A stretch of DNA of 64,000 nucleotides from Bacteroidota bacterium (lineage in GTDB: Bacteria; Bacteroidota; Bacteroidia; Chitinophagales; Chitinophagaceae): positions 806,001 to 870,000 of the forward strand of contig JADJJH010000002.1 in the NCBI GenBank assembly GCA_016706595.1, in the 5' to 3' direction. Position numbers and translations under genes: made by a program. Position 1 is the first letter of the stretch. Every line of letters starts with the position of its first letter. Shown here piece by piece: positions 7,917 to 17,352 of the stretch. The notes under the pieces were generated by a model. That model was not told the origin of the DNA. It worked only from the letters and a program-made list of their open reading frames with translations, and made no database searches.

Positions 7917-10214
7917 ATGAAAAGATTCGGAATTGTAATTATACTTCTATTCAGTGCAAGTTTACTTTCGGCACAAAATAAAACCATTGATAGTTTGCTT
8001 GCCAAGTTAGAAAAAGCAAGTCTTCATAATTCATACAGCACAAAGGCAGATACTGTATTTTGGGATCATATTTTTTCAACCTTAAATAGCGATTTTACCG
8101 AACCGGAATTACTATTGATTGAAAAGAAATATTTACCAGTTTTAGAGAATAATGAATATCTAGAATTTCAATTATTATTTAACCTGTTGGGCTCACGCAT
8201 AAATCGGAAGTATTTTGAAGATGCCATTCGATTTGGAGAACGATACTGTGCACTATTTGAGACGAATAAGAAAAAATATTATCATAATGCTCATTGTTCA
8301 TTTTTGCAAAATATGCGCGTTGCTTATCGCAATAGTAAATATCTAAAAGAAGGCCTCAATTACTATGCGAATAAAATTGAGAAATATGCTAAGGAAGACG
8401 ATTCAATGATTGTATCCATTAGCTATTTTGTACTGAGCGGTTTTTATAGAGTGATAGGTTTAAATGAATATGCAATGTATAATCTCAAGAAAGCCAATAG
8501 TTATCTTGACACAAATAAAATCTATTCAACCATAAATGCATTTAATGGAAATAACATATTAGGCATAGTGGGTTATTCAAATCATTTAGCAGTTTTAGGT
8601 GATAGCTATAACTTGATTGGTGATTATAATTTATCAATTCAATACTCATATAGAGCGCTTAGTAAAATGGATGTTGATACGAGCATTGACATGCATGCTA
8701 ATAAAGCATACATTGCTGCAAATTTAGCAGAATCCTATTTGGAATTACGGCAAATGGATAGTGTGAATTATTTCCTGAGTAACGCGAACAAAGAATTGCA
8801 AGAAATACCCGATGCACCTAATCAAGCCAAAGTGATGCAAATTGAGGCAAACTATCTGCTCGTTCAAAAAAAATATGTAGCGGCTGAAGATACCTTGTTG
8901 AAACTTAAGCAACTGATTGAACGTGAAAAATTGCCTTTCGTTTCAACCGCAGGTCATCTAACTCCAAATTACTATTTAGCTTTAAGCAAATTTGAACAAG
9001 GAAAGTATAAAGAAGCAATTACCATGCTTGAATCAGAACTGATAGCTCTAAATGTTTTAAGAGCAGAAGCTTTGCGTGATTATAAATTATTAGCAACTTG
9101 TTACACCAAAATTGGTAATGCAAATCAAGCCTTGGTGATATTGAATAAGTATATTGCTTTACAAGATAGTCTGAAATCTGATGAAAGTAAATACCGCTCA
9201 ATAGGTTTTGAAATTGAAGAACAGTTGAAACATAATGAAATATCAATTAATAAACTTGAAAATGAAAGTAAAACTGCTGCAATCAGCAGGAACTACTTAA
9301 TAGGTATTGCCGGACTATTATGTTTAATTGCTTTAGGAATGTACAGTCGGTTTAGATCCAAAAAGAAAGCCAATGAAATTTTGTCAGAACAGAAAGCTCA
9401 AATTGAAACCACGCTCGAGAAATTAAAGGCTACTCAAAGCCAATTGATACAATCCGAAAAAATGGCATCGCTTGGAGAGCTTACAGCCGGCATTGCTCAT
9501 GAAATTCAGAACCCATTAAATTTTGTAAATAATTTTTCGGAGGTGAGTAAAGAATTGATCGATGAAATGAATGACGAGGTAGCTAATGGTAATTTTGAAG
9601 AGACTCGTTCGATAGCGGCTGACCTAAAACAAAACCTCGAAAAAATTCATCATCATGGCAAACGTGCAGATGCCATTGTAAAAGGGATGTTGCAACATAG
9701 TAGAACCAATGCGAATCAAAAAGAACCTACCCTTATTAATGCAATGGCCGATGAGTTTTTACGATTATCATATCATGGTTTGCGTGCAAAAGACAAATCT
9801 TTTAATGCAAGTATTAAAACCGATTTTGACGACCGAATTGGCAAAGTAAATATTGCAGCGCAAGATATAGGCAGGGTAATTTTAAATTTAGTGAATAATG
9901 CATTTTATGCCGTGAATGATAGAAAGAAATTAGGGGATGCAAATTATGAACCTGAAGTTTTTGTAAGAACCAAACTCTTGAATAACAAAATAGAAATTAG
10001 TGTGAGTGATAATGGGAATGGAATTCCTGAAGCTGTAGTGGGTAAAATTTTTCAACCTTTTTTTACTACGAAACCTGCAGGGCAAGGCACTGGCTTAGGG
10101 TTATCGCTTAGCTATGATATTGTGAAAGCGCATGGTGGAGAGTTGCTAGTTGAAACAAAAGAAGGTGAAGGAACCGAATTTATTTTAAAATTGCCAATTG
10201 GTCATTCAGAATAA
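7917..10214 (+). CDS. Sensor histidine kinase with periplasmic TPR region
   Basis: A 765-residue sensor kinase. Residues 1-20 are a signal-anchor (ends LLSAQ). About 25-440 are helical repeats of the tetratricopeptide type, for example around ALVILNKYIALQDSL, and would be periplasmic. One membrane helix lies at about 460-478, followed by a coiled coil and an HWE/HisKA-type dimerisation domain, MASLGELTAGIAHEIQNPLN, with His528 as phosphoacceptor. The ATPase domain has NLVNNAFYAV (N box), DNGNGIP (G1) and GQGTGLGLSLSYDI (G2). It is the first gene of a four-gene signalling block and is a clear paralogue of the next kinase over the whole catalytic half. The signal sensed is unknown. Confidence 0.9.
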   Translation: MKRFGIVIILLFSASLLSAQNKTIDSLLAKLEKASLHNSYSTKADTVFWDHIFSTLNSDFTEPELLLIEKKYLPVLENNEYLEFQLLFNLLGSRINRKYFEDAIRFGERYCALFETNKKKYYHNAHCSFLQNMRVAYRNSKYLKEGLNYYANKIEKYAKEDDSMIVSISYFVLSGFYRVIGLNEYAMYNLKKANSYLDTNKIYSTINAFNGNNILGIVGYSNHLAVLGDSYNLIGDYNLSIQYSYRALSKMDVDTSIDMHANKAYIAANLAESYLELRQMDSVNYFLSNANKELQEIPDAPNQAKVMQIEANYLLVQKKYVAAEDTLLKLKQLIEREKLPFVSTAGHLTPNYYLALSKFEQGKYKEAITMLESELIALNVLRAEALRDYKLLATCYTKIGNANQALVILNKYIALQDSLKSDESKYRSIGFEIEEQLKHNEISINKLENESKTAAISRNYLIGIAGLLCLIALGMYSRFRSKKKANEILSEQKAQIETTLEKLKATQSQLIQSEKMASLGELTAGIAHEIQNPLNFVNNFSEVSKELIDEMNDEVANGNFEETRSIAADLKQNLEKIHHHGKRADAIVKGMLQHSRTNANQKEPTLINAMADEFLRLSYHGLRAKDKSFNASIKTDFDDRIGKVNIAAQDIGRVILNLVNNAFYAVNDRKKLGDANYEPEVFVRTKLLNNKIEISVSDNGNGIPEAVVGKIFQPFFTTKPAGQGTGLGLSLSYDIVKAHGGELLVETKEGEGTEFILKLPIGHSE

Positions 10215-10301
10215 ATAACCAAATATCAAGTAGTTATGTTTAAAATATTACCAAAGTACACCAGATATACAATGATCAAGAAATCGAAAAATATAATTCC
10301 T

Positions 10302-10309
10302 TATATTTG
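10302..10309 (+). promoter_or_regulatory. Candidate -7 element (TATATTTG) ahead of the GAF-type kinase
   Basis: A perfect match to the Bacteroidota -7 consensus TANNTTTG, 23 bases before the ATG at 10333. No convincing -33 TTG was found at the right distance, so this is a moderate call. If real, the second kinase and the two downstream regulators can be transcribed without the first kinase. Confidence 0.4.
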
Positions 10310-10332
10310 AAACGCACGATAAATACAAACCA

Positions 10333-11901
10333 ATGTTTAATTTTTTGATATACTTATTATGTTTGATGGCAGGGATGCTCATTGTTTATCTATTTTTAAA
10401 TGCAAAATATAGAGAGGCTGTTCATCGAGTTCGTGGGAAACTAAGTCGTATTAACCCGCAAGCTCTTCAAATGGATGCTTCAAAAAATGCCATGCAAACA
10501 CTTGCTCAAATTGAAGAAGCAGTTGATGCAATTTCTATTCCTAAAATTGCGAAGCCTGAAAATGCGGTTGATGATAAAGTTCAAATTGAGTTTGAAAAAA
10601 TGACTGAACGATTCAATAATTTGCAAATTGTAAATGAACTCGGACAAAGAGTAACTTCTTCGCTTAGTTTAAAAGAAACCTTTGATCATTTATATAAAAC
10701 TATTAATTCGGTGATGGATGCGGCAATATTTGAAATGGGTATTTATTCATGGAAAGAAAATACGTGGAAAGTATTAGCTAATTGGGACATGCCAAGAATT
10801 GACCAAGATCATCCTTATTACAATCATATTGCCGAATGGAGTTTAATGAATAATCGAGAAGTACTATTATTTGATGCTGAAAAAGATTTCGCCCGATACG
10901 TAGATAAAACTTTAATTCTACCAAACAAGCAAATTCCTCAATCGATAATTTCATTTCCGGTAACACATGCCGAGGTTGAAGTAGGTGTTTTAAGTGTGAT
11001 GAGTTTTGGTAAAAATGCCTACAATGATTATCAACTAGAAATGATTCGTTCAATTTTACCTTATACTGCTGTTGCCATTGGCAATGCTTTAGTTCATGAA
11101 GAATTAGTATCTACACAGGCACAACTTATTCAAAATGAAAAAATGGCATCGCTTGGAGAACTCACTTCAGGCATTGCTCATGAAATCCAAAACCCACTCA
11201 ACTTCGTAAATAATTTTGCGGAAGTGAGTAATGAAATGATTGATGAAATGTTTGCGGAATTAGAAAATGGAAATGCTGATGAAGCCAAATCTATTGCCGA
11301 AGATGTAAAGCAAAATCTTGAGAAAATTAGTTTCCATGGTAAACGTGCCGATGGAATTGTAAAAGGGATGCTTCAACATAGTAGAAGCAGTAACGGACAA
11401 AAAGAAATGACAGATATTAATCAATTAGCAGATGAATATACGCGTTTAAGTTATCATGGATTACGTGCGAAAGATAAATCATTTAATGCTACTATCCACT
11501 CTGATTTAGATCAAACCCTTGGCAAAATGAATGTTGTTCCTCAAGATATAGGCAGAGTATTACTGAATTTACTTACCAATGCTTTCTATTCTGTGGCCGA
11601 AAAAAATAAATTATTGCAAGGCAATCTTCTAGCAGACGGATCAAGCTACGCACCAACGGTATGGGTAAGCACAAAAAAACTTGGAGCAAAAGTTGAAATT
11701 AAAATTAGAGATAACGGCAATGGAATTCCTAAAAAAATTATCGACAAAATATATCAACCCTTTTTTACAACTAAACCAACCGGACAAGGAACCGGGCTTG
11801 GTTTATCGTTGTCGTATGACATTATTACCAAAGGACATGGCGGCGAATTAAAAGTCGATTCAATTGAAGGCGAATTTGCAGAATTTATTATTATTATATA
11901 A
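10333..11901 (+). CDS. Sensor histidine kinase with GAF-like domain
   Basis: A 522-residue kinase with one N-terminal membrane helix (about 3-22), a short coiled linker, and a GAF-like sensory domain at about residues 95-255 (LQIVNELGQRVTSSLSLKE is a typical GAF entry). The catalytic half begins MASLGELTSGIAHEIQNPLN with His283 as phosphoacceptor and is closely similar to the preceding kinase, including the RADxIVKGMLQHSR block. G boxes are DNGNGIP and GQGTGLGLSLSYDI. The C-terminus ends in FIIII and is a few residues shorter than its sister's. With no signal peptide and a GAF domain, it probably reads a cytoplasmic or membrane-derived cue. Downstream genes are its likely response-regulator partners (16-base gap). 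Confidence 0.9.
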   Translation: MFNFLIYLLCLMAGMLIVYLFLNAKYREAVHRVRGKLSRINPQALQMDASKNAMQTLAQIEEAVDAISIPKIAKPENAVDDKVQIEFEKMTERFNNLQIVNELGQRVTSSLSLKETFDHLYKTINSVMDAAIFEMGIYSWKENTWKVLANWDMPRIDQDHPYYNHIAEWSLMNNREVLLFDAEKDFARYVDKTLILPNKQIPQSIISFPVTHAEVEVGVLSVMSFGKNAYNDYQLEMIRSILPYTAVAIGNALVHEELVSTQAQLIQNEKMASLGELTSGIAHEIQNPLNFVNNFAEVSNEMIDEMFAELENGNADEAKSIAEDVKQNLEKISFHGKRADGIVKGMLQHSRSSNGQKEMTDINQLADEYTRLSYHGLRAKDKSFNATIHSDLDQTLGKMNVVPQDIGRVLLNLLTNAFYSVAEKNKLLQGNLLADGSSYAPTVWVSTKKLGAKVEIKIRDNGNGIPKKIIDKIYQPFFTTKPTGQGTGLGLSLSYDIITKGHGGELKVDSIEGEFAEFIIII

Positions 11902-11917
11902 AAATTAAATTACGATC

Positions 11918-12295
11918 ATGAAAATATTAGTAGTTGATGATGAACATGATGTTCAAACTTTATTTGAGCAACGATTTCGAAAAGAAATTAGAGAGAAGGA
12001 AATTGATTTTGCTTTTGCGTTTTCGGGCGAAGAAGCTTTGCATTATATGAATTTACATCAACATGAAGCGGTATTGATATTATCGGATATTAATATGCCT
12101 GGAATGAGTGGGCTTGAATTGTTGAAACAAATTAAACAAAAATACGAAGCGCCACCGCCGGTAGTGATGATGATTACCGCGTATGGAGACGACGAAAATT
12201 ATAGACAAGCCATTAGTTTTGGTGCAGATGACTTTTTAACTAAACCTGTTGACTTTATGAATCTAAAGGAAAAACTAAAATCAAGAACCCTATGA
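11918..12295 (+). CDS. Single-domain response regulator
   Basis: A 125-residue stand-alone receiver domain. The acidic pocket is VVDDE (residues 5-9), the phosphoacceptor is Asp57 in LSDINMPGMSG, and the conserved Thr (MITAYG) and Lys (TKPVDF) follow at the expected places. There is no output domain, so it works either as a phosphate relay or by protein contact. Its stop overlaps the start of the next gene by four bases (ATGA), and its receiver is similar to the receiver there, so the pair probably arose by duplication. Confidence 0.92.
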   Translation: MKILVVDDEHDVQTLFEQRFRKEIREKEIDFAFAFSGEEALHYMNLHQHEAVLILSDINMPGMSGLELLKQIKQKYEAPPPVVMMITAYGDDENYRQAISFGADDFLTKPVDFMNLKEKLKSRTL

Positions 12296-13332
12296 CCAAG
12301 ATATTAGTAGCCGATGATGAGGCGGATTTGGAATTATTGATAAAGCAAAAATTCCGTCAAAAAATTCGCGAGCAAAAATATGATTTTGTATTTGCATTGA
12401 ATGGCATTGATGCACTTCAAAAAATGCAAGAACATCCGGATGTTGATATTATTTTGAGTGATATCAATATGCCTGAAATGGATGGGCTTACCCTACTTAG
12501 CAAGTTGAGCGAATCGCATCCTTTAGTAAAAGCCGTAATGGTGTCTGCATATGGCGATATGGATAACATTAGAACCGCCATGAATCGCGGTGCTTTTGAC
12601 TTTATCACCAAGCCGGTAAACTTTGATGACCTTGAGGCAACGATGGAAAAGACTATACTTCATGTTTTTCAATTACATGAGACCTTAAAAGCGATCAAAG
12701 AGAATAATATTCTTAAAATGTATGTAGATGAAAATGTACTCAATTTTATGAATGGCCGCGAGTATGAATCATCGATTATGGCAAATGAAACCTTAGAGGC
12801 TTCTGTTATTTTTATAGATATTTGTGGATTTACTTCAATCAGTGAAAGAGAGAAACCCGATACCGTGGTTTCTTTATTGAATTATTATTTCGACATCATA
12901 GCTAAAGAAATTATTGAACAACAAGGTATTATTGATAAATTTATTGGCGATTGCGTAATGGCAGTGTTTAAAGGGCCTTTTCATCTTGATAGAGCTATAG
13001 AAGCAAGTTTAGCAGTTAGGAATAAAATTATTTCACTTCCACATCAAATTAATGGAACAGAATTTACAGCCCAAGTTTCGATAGGTATTAACAGCGGGGA
13101 AATGGTTTGTGGGAACATCGGTTCGGCGACTATTAAACGTTTAGATTATACCGTAATTGGCGATACGGTAAATACAGCACAACGTTTACAAGGTGCGGCC
13201 AAACCCGGACAAATATTAATTAATGAAGCTTGTTACGAAATGGCAAAAAATTCTTTTAATTGTCAAAAGATAGGCGCGATAGCCCTTAAGAATAAAACGA
13301 ACGAGGTGGTTGTGTTTGAGGTGTTAGACTAA
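12292..13332 (+). CDS. Response regulator fused to class III adenylate/guanylate cyclase
   Basis: A 346-residue protein: receiver domain (about 1-120, phosphoacceptor Asp57, Lys in TKPVNF) linked by a helix to a class III nucleotide cyclase domain (about 160-345). The two metal-binding aspartates are visible in FIDICGFTS and in IGDCVMAVF; a lysine in IDKFIGD and a threonine in YTVIGDTVNTAQRL occupy the purine-specifying positions and favour ATP over GTP. Family knowledge: such proteins make cAMP when the receiver is phosphorylated. Translation is coupled to the preceding receiver gene. A hairpin just after the stop separates it from mnmE. The activity prediction is good; the downstream cAMP target is not visible here. 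Confidence 0.9.
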   Translation: MTKILVADDEADLELLIKQKFRQKIREQKYDFVFALNGIDALQKMQEHPDVDIILSDINMPEMDGLTLLSKLSESHPLVKAVMVSAYGDMDNIRTAMNRGAFDFITKPVNFDDLEATMEKTILHVFQLHETLKAIKENNILKMYVDENVLNFMNGREYESSIMANETLEASVIFIDICGFTSISEREKPDTVVSLLNYYFDIIAKEIIEQQGIIDKFIGDCVMAVFKGPFHLDRAIEASLAVRNKIISLPHQINGTEFTAQVSIGINSGEMVCGNIGSATIKRLDYTVIGDTVNTAQRLQGAAKPGQILINEACYEMAKNSFNCQKIGAIALKNKTNEVVVFEVLD

Positions 13333-13338
13333 GCTTAC

Positions 13339-13364
13339 AAGTAGATAATTTATGATATCTACTT
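13339..13364. terminator. Bidirectional terminator hairpin between cyclase gene and mnmE
   Basis: Inverted repeat AAGTAGATA / TATCTACTT (13339-13347 and 13356-13364) with an 8-base loop between two convergent genes; it overlaps the last codons of mnmE. No long T tract, so moderate confidence. Confidence 0.45.
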
Positions 13365-14732
13365 TCCAATGCAAAACCTACTAAACACTGAACTCAAAAC
13401 GTCTTCGGATGAAATTTGACCAGTGATAGTACCTAAGGCTTGTAAGGCAGTTCGAATATCAATGGAAATAAATTCACCGCTTACTTTTTCTAGTAATCCT
13501 TTTTGTACCTGAAGCAAACTTTCATAAGCTTGCTGAAAGGCTTGCAGATGCCGAGCATTAGAAACGATATAATCGAAACCTCTATCATGAGTTTGTGCTT
13601 GCTTTTCGATAAGGGATAATAATTTATCAATATTACGATGGTGCTTTGCCGATATCTCGAGGGTTATTCGTTTACATAAAGTTGAAACAGCTTCTTCAAT
13701 ATCGTAGGCATTGCATAAACCGGCCTCATCATCCGATTTTGTTAAAACAATAATCACTTTTTGATGAGCTTCGAAATGAAAAGATTTGAACTCTTCAACA
13801 ATTTCTTGATAAGGCTTATGAATATCCGCTAAATACAAAACAATATCCGCAAGCTTTATTTTTTCGTAAGATCGCTCAATTCCTCTAGCCTCGAGTATAT
13901 CATCGGTTTCCCGAATACCCGCTGTATCGATAAAGCGATAAGTTATACCGTTAATTTGCAAACTGTCCTCAATAAAATCACGAGTGGTTCCGGCGATTTC
14001 ACTTACTATGGCTTTCTCTTCGTTTAATAAACAATTTAATAAAGTAGATTTACCAACATTGGGTTTTCCAATAATAGCAATTGGAATTCCTTTTTTAATT
14101 ACATTACCTAATTGAAATGATTGTATAAGTTTTTCAATCACTTGCAGGCTTTGACTTACTAAATCTAAAAATTTCTTTCTATCGGCAAATTCAACATCTT
14201 CTTCACTAAAATCTAATTCAAGTTCCATTAAGGCGGCAAAGTCAATGAGTTCTTCTCGAAGCGATTTTATTTTTTCTGAATACCCTCCACGCATTTGTCG
14301 CAAAGCCATTTTGTGCTGACTTTCATTTTCGCTGGCAATGATGTCGGCAACCGCTTCGGCGTGACTTAAATCTAACTTCCCATTCATGAAAGCACGTTTC
14401 GTAAACTCGCCAGGCAAGGCTAATTGCGCGCCCGCTTTGGTGCAAGTTTCAATTACTCGCTTAATAATATAAGGTGAGCCATGACAACTAATTTCAATCG
14501 TATCTTCTCCATTATAAGAATTTGGACCTTTGAAAAGAGAAATTACCACTTCATCAACCACATCATCTCCATCCATAATTTTTCCAAAATGAATTGTATG
14601 CGATGCTTGAGCACCCAGTTTTTTGCCTTTAAAAATTTTATCAGCAATCAAAATAGCATCTTCACCACTCATACGCACGATGGCAATGGCACTATTTCCT
14701 TGGGCTGTAGCTAAAGCAACGATGGTATGCAT
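13359..14732 (-). CDS. mnmE: tRNA uridine-5-carboxymethylaminomethyl modification GTPase MnmE
   Basis: A 457-residue GTPase, full length. Residues 1-118 form the folate-binding domain; the G domain carries the P-loop GKPNVGKS (222-229), a FIDTAGIRET G3 motif and TKSD (G4); the C-terminus ends FCIGK with the invariant Cys454. With MnmG it forms the cmnm5 modification on wobble uridines of certain tRNAs. The reading frame is intact to the end, in contrast with the stretch that begins about 1 kb further on. Confidence 0.96.
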   Translation of the reverse strand: MHTIVALATAQGNSAIAIVRMSGEDAILIADKIFKGKKLGAQASHTIHFGKIMDGDDVVDEVVISLFKGPNSYNGEDTIEISCHGSPYIIKRVIETCTKAGAQLALPGEFTKRAFMNGKLDLSHAEAVADIIASENESQHKMALRQMRGGYSEKIKSLREELIDFAALMELELDFSEEDVEFADRKKFLDLVSQSLQVIEKLIQSFQLGNVIKKGIPIAIIGKPNVGKSTLLNCLLNEEKAIVSEIAGTTRDFIEDSLQINGITYRFIDTAGIRETDDILEARGIERSYEKIKLADIVLYLADIHKPYQEIVEEFKSFHFEAHQKVIIVLTKSDDEAGLCNAYDIEEAVSTLCKRITLEISAKHHRNIDKLLSLIEKQAQTHDRGFDYIVSNARHLQAFQQAYESLLQVQKGLLEKVSGEFISIDIRTALQALGTITGQISSEDVLSSVFSRFCIGK

Positions 14733-14889
14733 GGTTTTTGTATAGATGTTAGTGAGTTACTTTGTTAAGGTGTTATTAGGTTTAGATGTTAATTTGTTAA
14801 GGGGTTAGTTTGTTAATGGGTTATTGGGTTAACCTGTAAATGGGTTAGGGAATTGTATCGCTTATTTTCAAATTGCCAAATTTACCAAT
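14733..14889. other. Intergenic degenerate GTTAATGGGTTA-type repeats
   Basis: Between mnmE and pdxJ lies a run of imperfect 9-12 base units such as TTTGTTAAGG, TTTGTTAATGGGTTATTGGG and GTAAATGGGTTAGG, ending with CAAATTGCCAAATTTACC. The wording of the last part resembles the spacer at 1110-1195. No gene is seen. Confidence 0.4.
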
Positions 14890-15618
14890 TCACTCATTTG
14901 GCTTTGCCAAGCAACGTTTATACATCTGCACGGTATTTTCTAAGCCAAGGTATAATGCATCACAAACCAAGGCATGTCCAATAGATACTTCAAGTAAGTT
15001 AGGTATATTTTTGTCAAAGTAATGTAGGTTTTGCAAATCTAAATCATGACCGGCATTTAAACCTAATCCTAGTTGTGCGGCTATTTTAGCGGCATGTATA
15101 TATGGTTTTATAGCAAGTTCATGGTTTTCTTTATAACGAGATGCATAGGCTTCTGTATATAATTCTATCCTATCTGTGCCACATTCTTTAGCATGCATAA
15201 TTTTTTCTTCGATAGGGTCGATGAAAATCGAAACACGAATGCCGGCTTGTTTAAATAGTGAAATTACTTTTTGTAAAAAAACTTTTTCTTTGATGGTATC
15301 CCAACCATGATCAGAAGTCAATTGATTACCTGCATCAGGCACTAAGGTTACTTGTGTTGGTTTATGGGCTAACACTAAATCAATAAACTTTTGTTCTTTC
15401 GGATTGCCTTCGATATTAAATTCAGTATGTACAACTTCTTTCAGCATTGCAATATCTTCATACCGGATATGTCGTTCATCGGGTCTGGGGTGAACGGTAA
15501 TTCCATCTGCACCAAATCGTTCACAATCGATGGCGATTTGCATTAAGTTTGGATTATTTCCACCTCGTGCATTGCGAAGGGTCGCGAATTTGTTGATATT
15601 TACTGAGAGTTTTGACAT
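14890..15618 (-). CDS. pdxJ: Pyridoxine 5'-phosphate synthase
   Basis: A 242-residue TIM-barrel enzyme of vitamin B6 synthesis that condenses 3-amino-2-oxopropyl phosphate with deoxyxylulose 5-phosphate. The N-terminal SVNINKFATLRNARGG, the HPRPDERHI active-site block (His and Arg), GNPKEQK, VTLVPD and the C-terminal GLNAGHDL and SIGHALV segments are all family signatures. The length is normal for the family and the frame is intact. It is transcribed alone in the same direction as mnmE. Confidence 0.96.
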   Translation of the reverse strand: MSKLSVNINKFATLRNARGGNNPNLMQIAIDCERFGADGITVHPRPDERHIRYEDIAMLKEVVHTEFNIEGNPKEQKFIDLVLAHKPTQVTLVPDAGNQLTSDHGWDTIKEKVFLQKVISLFKQAGIRVSIFIDPIEEKIMHAKECGTDRIELYTEAYASRYKENHELAIKPYIHAAKIAAQLGLGLNAGHDLDLQNLHYFDKNIPNLLEVSIGHALVCDALYLGLENTVQMYKRCLAKPNE

Positions 15619-15658
15619 AAATGAATTCTACTAAATTTCGTTTTACAAACATACATCA

Positions 15659-16423
15659 TCACTTGAATTTGTAATGAGCATAAAAAAAATCCTGCTCTTT
15701 CGAACAGGATTTTTTATAAAAATCGTTGAGATTATTTTTCCAAAGACCACGACCGAAATACCAAACGAAGTCTAAATGAGCTGTTTGACGAGCAACATTG
15801 AAACCGAAGTCTGTAGTGTTGGTTGTATTATTTACGCCATCAGGATCGTTTTTCATACTGCTAATTCCTAAACCAGCAATACCCGCTTGTAAAGAGAATG
15901 CATTGTAAGGAGTAAATGCCATACCGAAATTGATAGCACCACCAACGCCATTACGATTACCTGATTGTTGAGCAATCGGTGTAGTAACTGCACCTAACAC
16001 GTTTTCAGTTTCGTACGTGCCAGTTGATAAACCTAAATTAGCAGCAGCTGTAAAGGCAAACCAATTGTTTAAAGGGAAATACTTCATAACATAAACACCA
16101 AAGTTAACATCTGTAGAACTGATGTTAGTTTTGTTCAATACTGGAGCTTGAGAAGCGATGTTTTCTGTGCGACCATTAGTGATGCCAAAATTTACACCTA
16201 ACTCTAAATTATCAACTACCATGTAACCTACAGAAGGTGTAAAGGCTACTTCGGTTGTAGTGCTCTCCGCATCTAAATCCGGATCTGTCTTAGTGCTATT
16301 AACGCCAAAACCTAATCTAACAGCAACATTCCCTTGAGAGGTCGCTGTGCGTGTTCTTTTTCTTTGCGCATCAACTGAAAACGCTGATACAATCATTAAA
16401 GAGAGGATAATTACTTTTTTCAT
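15659..16423 (-). CDS. Outer-membrane beta-barrel protein, 3' end probably frameshifted
   Basis: As sequenced, 254 residues: signal peptide (about 1-19, ending VSAFSVDA), then alternating strands of a small porin-like barrel (OmpW/OMP_b-brl type), with TPSVGYMVVDNLELGVNFG and a final aromatic-rich strand LDFVWYFGRGLW. The last 24 residues read straight through a strong terminator hairpin (15684-15715), which is abnormal. Adding a single A to the AAAAA run after codon TGG (plus-strand 15735-15739) would give a stop at 15732, right after WKK, restoring an aromatic C-terminal strand with the terminator outside the gene. This is the first of many one-base indels seen up to 33.7 kb. Function beyond outer-membrane protein is unknown. 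Confidence 0.65.
   Translation of the reverse strand: MKKVIILSLMIVSAFSVDAQRKRTRTATSQGNVAVRLGFGVNSTKTDPDLDAESTTTEVAFTPSVGYMVVDNLELGVNFGITNGRTENIASQAPVLNKTNISSTDVNFGVYVMKYFPLNNWFAFTAAANLGLSTGTYETENVLGAVTTPIAQQSGNRNGVGGAINFGMAFTPYNAFSLQAGIAGLGISSMKNDPDGVNNTTNTTDFGFNVARQTAHLDFVWYFGRGLWKNNLNDFYKKSCSKEQDFFYAHYKFK
15684..15715 (-). terminator. Rho-independent terminator of the outer-membrane protein gene
   Basis: Perfect stem AAAAAATCCTG / CAGGATTTTTT with a 10-base loop; on the minus strand the stem is followed by T residues. It lies inside the open frame as sequenced, which supports a lost stop codon upstream. Confidence 0.75.
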
Positions 16424-16735
16424 ATTTTTTTAATATTTTTATTAATTAATGCGTCAAAAGTATTACATGTTTTTTATATTTAAAAGCATTTTTGTACTTT
16501 CTTTGTAAACATCAAAAGAAAATAAACACATTAAAATTAAATCACATGAAATGAGGTTTGATATTTATTGCTAATAAAACCCTTCTTCCGTTAAGCAGGT
16601 ATCAAATTGATGAATAAGAAATAGAATAATAAAAACATACAATGAGGCTCTGCAATTCTTGTGAACTAAAGCAAGACGATTGCTCTTGAATCCTCTGAAT
16701 TATAAACGTATTTAAAAAACAAAAATGAAAAGCAT
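16424..16735. promoter_or_regulatory. Divergent promoter region between outer-membrane protein gene and lemA
   Basis: A 312-bp AT-rich spacer. On the minus strand a perfect TACTTTTG (-7 type) lies at 16462-16455, about 32 bases before the outer-membrane protein ATG. No clear promoter was identified for the lemA side, and no gene is seen. Confidence 0.4.
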
Positions 16736-17317
16736 ATGAAAAAAGCATGGATTATTGTACTTCTAGTTATTGCCGCATTGGCATTATGGCTTAAAAGTTC
16801 ATACAACGGATTACTTCTTTGGATGAAAATGTAAAAGAAAAATGGGCCAATGTGCAAGCTCAGTATAAACGACGAGCCGAGCTCATTCCGAATTTAGTTG
16901 AAACGGTGAAAGGCGCAGCTAATTTCGAAACAAAGACCTTAACCGAAGTGATGGAAGCCAGAGCGAAAGCTACACAAATGGTGATTGATCCTACCAACTT
17001 AACCGTTGAAAAAATGAAGGAATTTCAAGCAGCGCAAGGACAACTCAGTATGGCAATGGGAAGATTAATGGCCGTCAGTGAAAATTATCCGCAATTAAAA
17101 GCCAATCAAAACTTTTTTAGATTTGCAAGCCGAGTTAAGTGGCACAGGTAATCGAATTACAGCAGCCATTAAAGATTATAATGAATCGGTTAAAGAATAT
17201 AATATTAGTGTTAGGCGTTTTCCGGTGAATATGTTAGCAGGTATGTTTAATATGAGCGCTCGTCCGGCTTTTGAAGCTGACCCTGAAGCGCAAAAAAATC
17301 CGAAAGTGTCGTTTTAA
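16736..17317 (+). pseudogene. lemA: LemA family protein, two compensating frameshifts
   Basis: With two one-base corrections this is a complete LemA protein of about 193 residues: membrane anchor MKKAWIIVLLVIAALALW, then SLDENVKEKWANVQAQYKRR, LIPNLVETVKGAA, the QAAQGQLSMAMGRLMAVSE block, LQAELSGTGNR and the C-terminal YNISVRRFPVNML. One A appears to be missing near 16816 (GGATTACTTCT) and one extra T is present in the T6 run near 17110-17115; the two changes restore the frame between them. Conservation on both sides of each break points to sequencing error or very recent mutation. LemA proteins are membrane-anchored helical proteins of unclear function that often sit beside TPM-domain genes, as here. 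Confidence 0.8.
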
Positions 17318-17352
17318 TTCTTAGCACTCATTACCATTATTTATTTCTATTC

